64,000 nucleotides of DNA, from contig NZ_CP015348.1 of assembly GCF_002109325.1 (NCBI RefSeq), positions 1,429,001-1,493,000 on the forward strand, read 5' to 3'. The position numbers and the translations under genes are program-made. This DNA is from Sporosarcina ureae (lineage in GTDB: Bacteria > Bacillota > Bacilli > Bacillales_A > Planococcaceae). Position 1 is the first letter of the stretch; each line of letters opens with the position of its first letter. Positions 9,725 through 18,480 of this stretch are shown one piece after another. Below the pieces are notes generated by a model, which was not told where the DNA came from, did no database searches, and saw only the letters and a list, made by a program, of their open reading frames with translations.

Positions 9725-10489
9725 GTGAGAAAAGTATTATTTTTAATTACGGTACTAGTTTTGAGCTTTTCCTTTAGTCTTCCTACTGGGACAGAAGCAG
9801 CTACAAAAACAACTACCATGTATGTAAGTGCAAAGAGTGACATCGTCCTCCGCGTAAAGCCTGCCAAAAATGCAGAGCGAGTGGGAACAATTAAAAACCA
9901 TTCGAAGGTAACGGTCTTTTCTTCATCTAACGGTTGGTCGTATGTACAAGCAGGAAAGAGTAAGGGATATGTTTATACATCTGCTTTATCCAAGAAAAAC
10001 CCTAACGCCAGCCCCGCTCCAACTACTGTCACAAAAGGTTTGACCCCTGTTAATGGCTTAACCCTAACGTATTCCCCTTCTTTTTTCGATGATACAAAAG
10101 AAAATTTTGTTGTAAAAAAAGATGGTGAATTCACTTTTCTATTCAATAAAGGAGACACACTCTATCCTGACTATTCCAGCTATACGTATATCGAGGATAA
10201 AAATAGACTGATGATCGGCGTATCTGATTCGGATGTTATATTTGTAGATGTGTTATATCCATTGAAACAAGGAACGTACGCAAAATCTGCTTACGATAAT
10301 TCCAAAGTTTTAGTAGAAAGCACGACGAAAACGATCAAGGTAAAGGCAGGTACGTTTAAAAACGTTGTAATTTTGCGTCACAAAGACGGTTCACGCGAAT
10401 ATATTGCAAAAGGTATCGGGATCATCAAGAGTACAAACAACAAAGGAACTATTATTACAGAGCTAGTATCAGTTAAAGCAAAAAAGTAA
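9725..10489 (+). CDS. Secreted SH3b-domain protein of unknown function
   Basis: A signal peptide of about 25 residues (hydrophobic stretch VLFLITVLVLSFSFS, cleavage near TEA) is followed by a bacterial SH3 domain (about residues 30-85; the SDIVLRVKPAKNAERVGTI and GWSYVQ pattern), which usually binds cell-wall peptide. A Pro/Thr linker leads to a C-terminal domain of about 145 residues that I do not recognise. I chose GTG 9725: GAGGAG at 9711-9716 sits 8 bp before it, while the GTG at 9716 overlaps that ribosome site. A terminator follows at 10507. Likely exported and wall-associated. Confidence 0.75.
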   Translation: MRKVLFLITVLVLSFSFSLPTGTEAATKTTTMYVSAKSDIVLRVKPAKNAERVGTIKNHSKVTVFSSSNGWSYVQAGKSKGYVYTSALSKKNPNASPAPTTVTKGLTPVNGLTLTYSPSFFDDTKENFVVKKDGEFTFLFNKGDTLYPDYSSYTYIEDKNRLMIGVSDSDVIFVDVLYPLKQGTYAKSAYDNSKVLVESTTKTIKVKAGTFKNVVILRHKDGSREYIAKGIGIIKSTNNKGTIITELVSVKAKK

Positions 10490-10506
10490 TGCACACTAAT
10501 GAATAA

Positions 10507-10543
10507 TTGCTGCCAATGAGCTTCCCTAGGCAGCAACTTTTTA
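10507..10543 (+). terminator. Terminator of the SH3b protein gene
   Basis: Stem TTGCTGCC / GGCAGCAA followed by CTTTTTAT, 17 bp after the stop codon. Confidence 0.7.
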
Positions 10544-10620
10544 TATTGATCTGAATTAAATAAACTGAATAATTTCTTGTTATTCTATAGAATACTATTC
10601 AACTATTTACTTATATACAA

Positions 10621-10668
10621 AAAAGGCTTCATTCAACGTAACGCCCTGTGGAATGAAGCCTTTTTATA
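10621..10668. terminator. Bidirectional terminator before the CMD-family gene
   Basis: 14-bp stem AAAAGGCTTCATTC / GAATGAAGCCTTTT with T-runs on either strand, directly downstream of the minus-strand gene ending at 10672. Confidence 0.8.
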
Positions 10669-10671
10669 TAA

Positions 10672-11088
10672 TTATTTATCATCCTCAATTTTAGTAATCG
10701 AAACGCCACGTTCCTTAAACACGGTTTGCGCTACCGATAAGGCATTTAGTACACTCGGGAATCCTGTATAGGGAATCAAATGCATAATGCATCCAATGAT
10801 TTCATCCGGTGTTAAACCGACGTCAAGTCCCGTTTTGATATGCATCTGAATTTGCGGTTTTCCTTGTGCTACAAGCGCTGTAATCGTGGTCAGCACTTTT
10901 TGCTTATTGTCGAGTCCAGGTCGTGAATAAATATCACCGAATGCGAATTCTACAACGTACTTGGTCAAATCGGGAGCAACATCTTTAAAACTATCACCAA
11001 TCTCCATCTCACCTGCTGGATTGTCCTCACTTGATAATGTGAGTTCCATTAACTTTTCTAAACCACGTTGATAACGATCCTCTGCCAT
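10672..11088 (-). CDS. Carboxymuconolactone decarboxylase (CMD) family protein
   Basis: 138 residues, all-alpha CMD/AhpD-like fold. The characteristic segment VLTTITALVAQGKPQIQMHI followed by GLTPDEIIGCIMHLIPYTGFP matches the PcaC side of the family. There is no AhpD-type CxxC pair, so a peroxidase role is unlikely. I chose ATG 11088, because AGGGGGT lies 7 bp before it on the minus strand; a longer reading to 11130 has no ribosome site. It stands alone, so its substrate is unknown. CMD proteins are often used in aromatic or lactone metabolism. Confidence 0.75.
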   Translation of the reverse strand: MAEDRYQRGLEKLMELTLSSEDNPAGEMEIGDSFKDVAPDLTKYVVEFAFGDIYSRPGLDNKQKVLTTITALVAQGKPQIQMHIKTGLDVGLTPDEIIGCIMHLIPYTGFPSVLNALSVAQTVFKERGVSITKIEDDK

Positions 11089-11309
11089 TTTTAAAAACCC
11101 CCTGAATATTTTTGTCTGCCATTTCATCAAATGGCGCTATTCATTTCATTGTACCAAAATTTAAGATAAATCCAAATTTTGCATCTATTATTTTATAAGT
11201 ATTTATTCTATTCTATTTTTTAGGCATAAAATGTCTAAATTAATTCAATCATTATTAGAAAGGTTCTTTATCGTTTATACTTAAGGAAACAAGTATGGGG
11301 GTCTGTACG

Positions 11310-11606
11310 ATGGATTTTAAAAACGTAGAGGAACAAATCATACAAAAGTATAAAGATGATGAAAATTTGATGATTCGTCTATTTGTCCAATGGTGCGTGA
11401 ATCATAAACTGAATCCACAAGCTCTTTATCAAAAAGCCTATCCTGAACAGCGGGAGAACCCTGCATTAAAAGAAGTAATGGAAAACGACGATGGATTCGA
11501 AGAGCTTCATATTGATAATGAAACCATGCTCGATGTACTTCAGATGTTTGGAAATGATGACCTGGCATTTGTGGTTGCGGATGAAATACAGAATTTTAAA
11601 GTATAA
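11310..11606 (+). CDS. Small acidic protein of unknown function, copy 1
   Basis: 98 residues, rich in Asp, Glu, Asn and Gln, with no membrane segment; it begins MDFKNVEEQIIQKYKDDE. I do not recognise a family. The start chosen is ATG 11310, which has GGGGG about 8 bp upstream; the ATG at 11295 lies inside that ribosome site. The DNA is identical to the copy at 28641-28937. It is transcribed toward the convergent EamA permease gene. Confidence 0.6.
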   Translation: MDFKNVEEQIIQKYKDDENLMIRLFVQWCVNHKLNPQALYQKAYPEQRENPALKEVMENDDGFEELHIDNETMLDVLQMFGNDDLAFVVADEIQNFKV

Positions 11607-11722
11607 TATTTTTTATTAAGCGTACTGATTTTGATGAAAACTACTGTATCCCTACTGTTTCTTACTATGACAAGAACTAAAAATGTGTCTGCAACGGAAT
11701 TCACTTCTGATGCAGGCACATT

Positions 11723-12622
11723 TTATAAGATCTTAGTTCCCTCTCGTCTACCTACCACTAACATAGCTGAATATAGTACAAGAGCTATTCCCATAACCTG
11801 CAATGGTCGCAACTGATCTCCAAGAAACAGTACACCAATGAGAACTGCGACAATGGGTTCTATCGTTGCCAGAATGGATGCCTTTCCTGCTTCCAAATAC
11901 TTCAGTCCTGATGTATACAACACATACGCTGCCACAGTAGAAACCAATGCAAGTAATAAGGACGAAATCCATACATCAACATGCTGAAATTTATCGAACT
12001 TGCTCCACACATCACTCGTCAAAGACATGAATAGTCCCATATAAAAAAATGTGTAGGTAGTAATCGTCAGTGCGGAATATCGTTTTGTCACTGGCTTCGT
12101 TAGTACACTATATAAAGCGTAGCAAAAGCCGGATAGAATCCCCATGAATAGCGTCTTGCCAGGGATACTTGCCGACCCATACGGTAAAAGTCCAACTACG
12201 AATGCACAGCCGATCATTGCGAATACTAGCGACAATCCCTTTTGTAAAGTCAGCAACTCCTTGAAGAAAACCCTTGATAAGATCATGACAAATAACGGTC
12301 CTGTATATAGTAATGTTACAGCTACCGATAAACTCGAACGAGAAAACACCTCAAAGTAAAAGTAATTAAATAAAGCAAGACTAAAAATCCCTGCGCTCGC
12401 GAAAAAAACATGGTCTTTTAACCGGGTGTGTAACTGGTTACGAAAAAACATCACCATGATGATAAACAAAAAGATGAAACTAAAAATCCCGCGAATTGCT
12501 ACAACATCCCACGCAGTGAAACCTTGATCATAAAGCGGTGCTATGAATAAACCGATTAATCCCCAGCAGACCGCTCCTGAAATAGTCAATAAATAGATTT
12601 TCATACTCGCCTGTGCTTCCAT
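11723..12622 (-). CDS. EamA (DMT superfamily) permease, copy 1
   Basis: Ten hydrophobic helices in two EamA repeats (299 aa), as in drug/metabolite exporters. The second repeat carries the usual ending YLEAGKASILATIEPIVAVL then GVLFLGDQLRPLQVMGIALV. ATG 12622 (MEAQASMKIYLL) is preferred over the reading from 12682, which adds 20 hydrophilic residues. Substrate is unknown; many relatives export amino acids or metabolites. It differs from the copy at 29054 by one residue (Gly for Arg in LPYGSASIP). Confidence 0.85.
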   Translation of the reverse strand: MEAQASMKIYLLTISGAVCWGLIGLFIAPLYDQGFTAWDVVAIRGIFSFIFLFIIMVMFFRNQLHTRLKDHVFFASAGIFSLALFNYFYFEVFSRSSLSVAVTLLYTGPLFVMILSRVFFKELLTLQKGLSLVFAMIGCAFVVGLLPYGSASIPGKTLFMGILSGFCYALYSVLTKPVTKRYSALTITTYTFFYMGLFMSLTSDVWSKFDKFQHVDVWISSLLLALVSTVAAYVLYTSGLKYLEAGKASILATIEPIVAVLIGVLFLGDQLRPLQVMGIALVLYSAMLVVGRREGTKIL

Positions 12623-12878
12623 TTTTCTTTCATCCCCGTTCTTTTCCCAAAAGATGCCCCATTTATGTATAGTAGTTTGCATACCGCATTATTAAAAAGA
12701 GTCGATAACTTCAAAACTAATTGCTTCATGACTTTCTTTTCTCATTTGTATTAATTTATGTCGGGATTGATCTGACAAACACCGGATGCTACTTATTCAA
12801 ATACTTAAGTACTTCGCACGCATTTTATTGTATGATTATTTAATACATACAATAATGTCTACTATGAGGAGGTTTCGC

Positions 12879-13616
12879 ATGGATGTTGTCCCAGTAACGT
12901 ATTCCGATGAACTTCAAGATATAGTGAAAAATTCTCATCAATTGAACGACTGCTTTTCGGAAAAAGAAGTAGTGGATTACATCAGCAAGTTAGCTAAAGT
13001 TGAAGTAATGGATATGTATATCCATCATTATAAGGATCATATAACCAGTCGGGTCATTTATGAAGCAATTACACAAGCATTCCACATTCAATTAACTCTT
13101 GCTCCCGTTCTAACACTTGCAAAGCTGCGTTCTTTTGAAGCTCATACCCTAAAGGTTTATGAAAACTGCTCCGGACCCTCTTCGCAAGCTCTATTGGACT
13201 TATATTTAGACCATCATAATTATCGCGTGACAGGTAAAGAAGTCCGAACAATGATTAACCACTATTTTGGTATGAATTTAGTTGGAATTGATAAATTGGG
13301 GAAAACCAGAATTTCTTTGTATTCAAAAGGTCAGTGGCTCGTGAAAGATAATAAAGACTTATTTGTCATTCATACTGGCACAAATGATCTAGACGTGAAA
13401 ATCTACTGTACAGACTACTTTACGGAGCGTACTGGATTAAAAAGCATACCCACTCAACTACAGCAATCTTTAGCAGGCATGGGATACAGTTATAATCCAA
13501 GAGTCGATGCGTATTACTTTTCAAATCCTTCAGGCACTACCGTTTCCAATGAATTTAAAGGAGATACAATAGATGCGATTGTAAAAGTTACACATGCATT
13601 GTACCCAACTATCTGA
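12879..13616 (+). CDS. Conserved protein of unknown function, copy 1
   Basis: 245 residues, cytoplasmic by composition. The first half is alpha-helical and hydrophilic (MDVVPVTYSDELQDIVKNS); the second half (from about YGMNL-like FGMNLVGIDKLGKTRI) looks alpha/beta. No family recognised. AGGAGG lies 6 bp before ATG 12879, so the longer reading from 12786 is not used. It differs from the second copy (30210-30947) at two residues, Leu/Ile and Glu/Asp. A terminator shared with the convergent ThDP gene follows. Confidence 0.65.
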   Translation: MDVVPVTYSDELQDIVKNSHQLNDCFSEKEVVDYISKLAKVEVMDMYIHHYKDHITSRVIYEAITQAFHIQLTLAPVLTLAKLRSFEAHTLKVYENCSGPSSQALLDLYLDHHNYRVTGKEVRTMINHYFGMNLVGIDKLGKTRISLYSKGQWLVKDNKDLFVIHTGTNDLDVKIYCTDYFTERTGLKSIPTQLQQSLAGMGYSYNPRVDAYYFSNPSGTTVSNEFKGDTIDAIVKVTHALYPTI

Positions 13617-13630
13617 TGAATACAAATAAC

Positions 13631-13671
13631 CCGAAGTAGATGCTCAGGTAGCGTCTACCTCGGATTTTTTA
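13631..13671. terminator. Terminator between unknown gene and ThDP gene, copy 1
   Basis: Stem CCGAAGTAGATGCT / AGCGTCTACCTCGG then ATTTTTTA. The T-run overlaps the last codons of the convergent gene. An identical hairpin is at 30962-31002. Confidence 0.8.
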
Positions 13672-15306
13672 CTTTCCAAAGGAGGATAGAAACTTCACAC
13701 GATCTCCCATTGGAGGTATTGTATTATCAATCAAGGAAATTTCAAGAATGGATGGCCCGTTCACGTTCATCAGCTCATCTATTGCTTCTTCGGTTAGATC
13801 CTCCATCGTTTCCATTCGTTTACTCGGTATGTTCATAGCCGCAGCCATAGCTGCAATATTCACCGGTTCTTGTTCAAACGATGGATGGGACCGCTTATAT
13901 TGCAACGAATGTCCATGATAGACCATTCCTAAGCGTGCATTATTCATCACTACAAATAAAATCGGCAATCTATGTTCTTTTGCGGTGAGGATTTCCATAC
14001 CGTGCATGAAGAAACAACCGTCACCCGTAACGCAAACTACTGGACGTTCAGGCTCAGCAAGCTTCGAACCAATTGCAGAACCTATACCGCTCCCCATCGC
14101 CCCAAAATGTACATTAATATCAAATGTATCGGACTCCACCACTTTCATATCATGAATGATATACGCCATGAACTCACCTATATCGACGGTATATCTAGTA
14201 TCGCGGGGAGCATATTTTTGCAGGCGCATCAATACATTTTTCGTATTGTACTCTTCACTATCCGCTCTCCCTATTTCTTGCTTCGTAAATGCTTGATCAT
14301 TTGTCGGCAAGTTCAAAGTTTTTAATTCATCTAGTAACGCGGTCAAGCTTAAATCTATGTCTCCCAAAACAGCAGCATCCACTTCATATTTACGATTAAA
14401 AACGGATGAATCGTAATCCAGTTGAATAGTGTACCGACCTTTAGTGAGATTGACGTTCCAATTATTCGTAGCCGTCTCGCCTAAACTGGAGCCTACTACC
14501 AGTAAAGCTTCACCATCACTCCCATTGATCAATGAAGAAGCGGCGTCATGACCGGCAAAGCCGAAGACGCCAGCGTGAAGTGGATGATCTTCTGTAATAT
14601 AGCCTTTTGCTTGTGGTGTTGTAATAATTGGCCACTTGAGCATCTCCGCTAACTCAAGTAACTGATCGACAGAGTTTCTAATACCTTGTCCTACAAAAAT
14701 ATATCCATCCTGTTTATTAACGAGCTCTCTTGCAACAGACTGTATGACGTTTTGATCCGGAACTATCGGCGTTCTTTTTCGCGGAGCCGGTATTTCAGGA
14801 GACTCAATTGGATTGATCTGGATATCTATCGGCATGGCGATATGGACAGGACCCGGTACACCGGAAATCGCTATTTCACAAGCCTTTACCACTTCGCCAA
14901 GTAAATCCTTCGAATCCGTTACAGTTACACTATATTTCGTCACTGATTTAAAGAGTGGTTCAGCATCCAATTCTTGAGAGGCATTTAAACCGACAGTATC
15001 GACAGGAACTGCACCCGTCAAAAATAATACAGGAAGATGTTCACGCATAGCATTTGCAGCACCTGTTAGTAGATTGGTACCACCAGGCCCACTGCATCCA
15101 ATACACACACTCATAGTAGCCGTATATTTAGCATAAGCAACTGCCATATAGGAAGCAGCGCCTTCATGTTTCGTCACGATCGGTGTCAGTTCAGGTATTT
15201 CATACAACTCATCAAAAAACGCATTGACAGAACCTGCTGGGATACCAAAAACATGTTGTACCCCGCTAGTCATTAAATAATCCAACACTGCTCGAACAGC
15301 CTTCAT
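13669..15306 (-). CDS. Thiamine diphosphate-dependent enzyme, acetolactate synthase-like, copy 1
   Basis: 545 residues with the three-domain layout of the acetolactate synthase/pyruvate oxidase family. Glu48 in TKHEGAASYMA is the cofactor-activating glutamate. The ThDP/magnesium motif runs from GDG (428-430) to NN (455-456). The central domain (about 185-335) lacks an obvious FAD-binding signature. It could be an acetolactate synthase, a keto-acid decarboxylase or an oxidase; no small regulatory subunit is next to it. Its ATG overlaps the stop of the upstream GGDEF-EAL gene by 4 bp (ATGA), so the two are translationally coupled. The diverged second copy is at 31000-32637. Confidence 0.85.
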   Translation of the reverse strand: MKAVRAVLDYLMTSGVQHVFGIPAGSVNAFFDELYEIPELTPIVTKHEGAASYMAVAYAKYTATMSVCIGCSGPGGTNLLTGAANAMREHLPVLFLTGAVPVDTVGLNASQELDAEPLFKSVTKYSVTVTDSKDLLGEVVKACEIAISGVPGPVHIAMPIDIQINPIESPEIPAPRKRTPIVPDQNVIQSVARELVNKQDGYIFVGQGIRNSVDQLLELAEMLKWPIITTPQAKGYITEDHPLHAGVFGFAGHDAASSLINGSDGEALLVVGSSLGETATNNWNVNLTKGRYTIQLDYDSSVFNRKYEVDAAVLGDIDLSLTALLDELKTLNLPTNDQAFTKQEIGRADSEEYNTKNVLMRLQKYAPRDTRYTVDIGEFMAYIIHDMKVVESDTFDINVHFGAMGSGIGSAIGSKLAEPERPVVCVTGDGCFFMHGMEILTAKEHRLPILFVVMNNARLGMVYHGHSLQYKRSHPSFEQEPVNIAAMAAAMNIPSKRMETMEDLTEEAIDELMNVNGPSILEISLIDNTIPPMGDRVKFLSSFGK

Positions 15307-18059
15307 AAAATCTCTCCTTTAATAGCCAGATATGTGCTTTCGAATTCATTCGCTTTCAGCGGCACATTAAAGTAATACCCTTGCATGATATAACATTCTC
15401 TTGAGGCTAAAAATTCCGCTTGTTCTAGTGTTTCGACACCTTCAGCAACTACATGCAACCCCAGATTTTCTGCTAACGTGATGATCGTATTCACAATGGC
15501 TGAATTGTCGTCATTGCTTTCCAATTCCTGAATAAACGATTTATCTATTTTCAACGCATTGATCGGCAAGTTTTTTAAATAGCCCAAAGATGAATAGCCT
15601 GTACCAAAGTCATCAATAGACATCTTGATTCCGATCGCCTGTAACTCTTTCATCGTCTGGATAGTCAACTCTGTATTTTTAATAATTTGGTTCTCTGTAA
15701 TTTCAAGACATAAAAGCTCTGGTGATACCCCTTCTTCTTCTAATATATCTTTTACCGTTTGGAATAAATTATTTTGTTCAAACTGGCGGGCCGATAGATT
15801 TACAGATACTACAATCGGTGGATATCCTTTAGCTTGCCACTTCTTGATTTGGTTACATGCACTTCTAATAACCCACTCTCCGATAGGAACTATTAGCCCC
15901 GTCTCTTCCGCCAGTGCGATAAACTTATCGGGTGTGATTAATCCTTCTGTCGAGTGATTCCATCTCAATAACACTTCAGTTCCGATGATAGTATGTGTAC
16001 TATAATCAATTTGAGGTTGAAAATAAATTTCGAACTCCTCACGATCAAGTGCTTTATATAAAGCATTTTCAAACTTCACATTTTCAAACGTCCTGATATC
16101 CATCGCCACTTGATAAAAATGATAGCTGCTGCCGGATACGTTTTTGGATTGATACATGGCGATATCAGCATTTTTAATCAATAACTCCACTGTCTGTCCA
16201 TCTTGAGGAAATAAACTGATTCCTATACTGCTGTGGATGTGCATTTCATGTCCTTTTAGATTGAATGGCTTGTTGAATTGATCCACAATCTTTTCCGCCA
16301 CTTCAACAACATCTGCTTCTGATCTAATAGAAGGCAGGTAGATAATGAATTCATCACCACCTTGACGCGACGCTGTGGAACCTTCAGGGAGACATGCGCA
16401 TATACGTCTTGCTACATGTGCCAATAAAATATCACCATAGCTATGCCCTAATAAGTCATTGACTGATTTGAAACGATCCAAGTCCATGAACAGTACCGCT
16501 GCTTTATCTTCATGAGTCCGGGCAAAGCTCAACCCTTGTTCCATGCGATCTTTTAAAAGCACCCGGTTGGGAAGATTGGTCAAGCTATCATAATACGCAT
16601 GGTACCTGATTTCTTTCTCCATCTTCTTTCTTTCGGAGATATCTTTAAATGTAACGACATCCCCAACGACTCTATCTCCTTCTTTGATGGAAGATCTAAC
16701 ATATTCTACAGGAAAACTGGACTGATCTTGTCTAAAGAATGTAACTTCCTCTTTATTTGTATTATTTTCATTGTAAATAATACTGACAGGTTTACCTATT
16801 AACTCATTCTTCATCTTATAACCTAGCATTACGGCTGCGGCTGGATTACAAAACGTAATGACCCCCTGTAAATCTAATCCGAATATCCCTTCACCTGCCG
16901 AATGGAGAATCAGTTCCTTCTCCCGGCTAATACGCTGTAATTCTTTCATCGCTGATTCAAGTTCGTTGTTCTTTTCCGTTATCTCTGCAGTACGCTGTTC
17001 TATAATTAACTCTTGCTTTTCCATATTCAATAAGTTCAATAAAGTGGATGCTGTTGTATCGACAATAGATTGCGTCAGTTGTTGACTGGTCTCGGAGTAA
17101 TTCGGATTTTTTTGTTGAAGGTCTGCAATGACTAGTAAACCTAATACTTTCCCCATGGAAACAATAGGAAGAATAAACATCGATTGAATACCAAAGTATC
17201 GACATACTTTATGGTTCACACGATCGTCTGCAAAGACATCTGGAATAAGTTGCGCTTTTCTAGATGCAATCACTTCCTGAAACACTTTATCATTTTCATC
17301 ATCAAATTTTTTCTCGTCATGAGACTTAACCCATTCTTCTGGCGACCAATCACTTTTCTGATTAATTGTTGTAGGCTTAATCTTCATTTGCACCAACGGA
17401 TCGATTAGATGGACACCTATGTCATTGTTTCCAAGCACTCTTTCTATATAAAGAAAACATGTATCCAGTGCTTCCTGCATCGTAGAACACAGTGATAAAT
17501 CCCGAGTTATATCCAACAATAATTGCTTTTCTTGAATCAATTCTTCTTTACTTGTCAGCAACTTGGCATTTTGAATTGCAACAGCCGCCATATTGACGTA
17601 GGACTGGACGGTTTGAATCTCAAGTTCAGTCAAATTCATCGGAATTCCATAATCGAACAAGAAAACAAGTCCGAATAATTCCGTTTCGCCAGTAATAGGT
17701 AAAGCCAATAAAGATTTTATCTTAAATCCTATAACTGCCCTTTGATCAGGTCGATAGTCTTTAGATGTATCCGGTATATAGATCGTTCTTCTTGTTTCAA
17801 TTACTTCTTTCGCCAGTAAATCGAAGTCGGTATCAATTGTATGCATATCGAGCGTCATGCCGTTGATCACTTCAGGCTTACCTACGAAGCCCCTGAATGA
17901 TCCGTCTTGTTGCGGCAAGTAAATTCCGACCGAGTCACATTGAACAATCTCCTCTGATATAGCGGTGATCACGTGATTTAGCACTTCTCTTAACTCTAGC
18001 TTTGTATTTATTAGCTTTGTTATATTCGCTAGACGAAGATATCTTGTTTGCTCTTTCAC
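15303..18059 (-). CDS. GAF-GAF-PAS-GGDEF-EAL cyclic-di-GMP signalling protein, copy 1
   Basis: 918 residues with no membrane segment. Domains in order: GAF (about 20-165), GAF (180-345), a short coiled coil, PAS (385-475), GGDEF diguanylate cyclase (485-645) and EAL phosphodiesterase (660-910). The GGDEF signature is exact at 567-571. No RxxD inhibitory site stands before it; the residues are EGSTASRQ. The EAL signature reads EVL (695-697), but the other EAL residues are kept (LEITEN, DDFGTGYSSL, AEGVET). So both activities are possible and a cytosolic signal should choose between them. It is the first gene of a two-gene operon with the ThDP enzyme. Confidence 0.92.
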   Translation of the reverse strand: MKEQTRYLRLANITKLINTKLELREVLNHVITAISEEIVQCDSVGIYLPQQDGSFRGFVGKPEVINGMTLDMHTIDTDFDLLAKEVIETRRTIYIPDTSKDYRPDQRAVIGFKIKSLLALPITGETELFGLVFLFDYGIPMNLTELEIQTVQSYVNMAAVAIQNAKLLTSKEELIQEKQLLLDITRDLSLCSTMQEALDTCFLYIERVLGNNDIGVHLIDPLVQMKIKPTTINQKSDWSPEEWVKSHDEKKFDDENDKVFQEVIASRKAQLIPDVFADDRVNHKVCRYFGIQSMFILPIVSMGKVLGLLVIADLQQKNPNYSETSQQLTQSIVDTTASTLLNLLNMEKQELIIEQRTAEITEKNNELESAMKELQRISREKELILHSAGEGIFGLDLQGVITFCNPAAAVMLGYKMKNELIGKPVSIIYNENNTNKEEVTFFRQDQSSFPVEYVRSSIKEGDRVVGDVVTFKDISERKKMEKEIRYHAYYDSLTNLPNRVLLKDRMEQGLSFARTHEDKAAVLFMDLDRFKSVNDLLGHSYGDILLAHVARRICACLPEGSTASRQGGDEFIIYLPSIRSEADVVEVAEKIVDQFNKPFNLKGHEMHIHSSIGISLFPQDGQTVELLIKNADIAMYQSKNVSGSSYHFYQVAMDIRTFENVKFENALYKALDREEFEIYFQPQIDYSTHTIIGTEVLLRWNHSTEGLITPDKFIALAEETGLIVPIGEWVIRSACNQIKKWQAKGYPPIVVSVNLSARQFEQNNLFQTVKDILEEEGVSPELLCLEITENQIIKNTELTIQTMKELQAIGIKMSIDDFGTGYSSLGYLKNLPINALKIDKSFIQELESNDDNSAIVNTIITLAENLGLHVVAEGVETLEQAEFLASRECYIMQGYYFNVPLKANEFESTYLAIKGEIL

Positions 18060-18288
18060 TATTCATACCTCCTATCCTATCCAAGTGAATTCTCTATATA
18101 TAGTATAGATACCGTCATGTGTATCGATAGATAACATCTTACTATGTTATTTGACAAATTATTAACAATAGTCTTTTAATAGATGTTACAGCTATATTAA
18201 ATATATAACGAATAGGAAGATATTGTATAAGCAAATAGTATCATTCAAAAATCTAGGGTCAAAATCCCCCTGACAGTAGAGTGGTTAC

Positions 18289-18408
18289 CAGCTGGATATA
18301 AAACTCTTCGCTTCTATACCACTACTGCTTATTTCTACGGCTAATTCATTTCCGATTTCTTTCGGTACATGAAAGGCTGCATCACCTACTCCAAAATTAA
18401 GGATTTTC
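18289..18408 (-). pseudogene. Remnant of the LiaF-like gene (duplication copy 1)
   Basis: About 115 bp align with an internal part of the intact gene at 35648-36364 (near 35754-35870). Shared words include TGGATATAAA, CTTCGCTTCTATAC, CTAATTCA and TTTCTTTCGG. The remnant sits in the same position relative to the block as the intact gene does in copy 2. No open frame is left. Confidence 0.7.
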
Positions 18409-18432
18409 ACCTATACTTATTTCCAGAAATAT

Positions 18433-18469
18433 AAAAGCGCCAACCTCAATTATGAAGTTGGCACTTTTA
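18433..18469 (-). terminator. Terminator of the racemase gene / hut cluster
   Basis: Minus strand AAAGTGCCAACTTC / GAGGTTGGCGCTTTT with a short T-run, 12 bp after the racemase stop codon. This closes the five-gene hut cluster. Confidence 0.75.
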
Positions 18470-18480
18470 AATATATTGGC

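Larger units (their letters stand above)
11237..18240. repeat. Large direct duplication, copy 1
   Basis: Matches 28568-35577 in the same orientation at a constant offset of 17,331 bp through all five genes. From 11237 to about 13683 I count only about seven base differences. From there on the copies differ at many positions, with protein identity roughly 85-90% by eye, but with no length change in either gene. Homology fades in the upstream region near 18240, and a decayed sixth gene follows. Confidence 0.95.
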
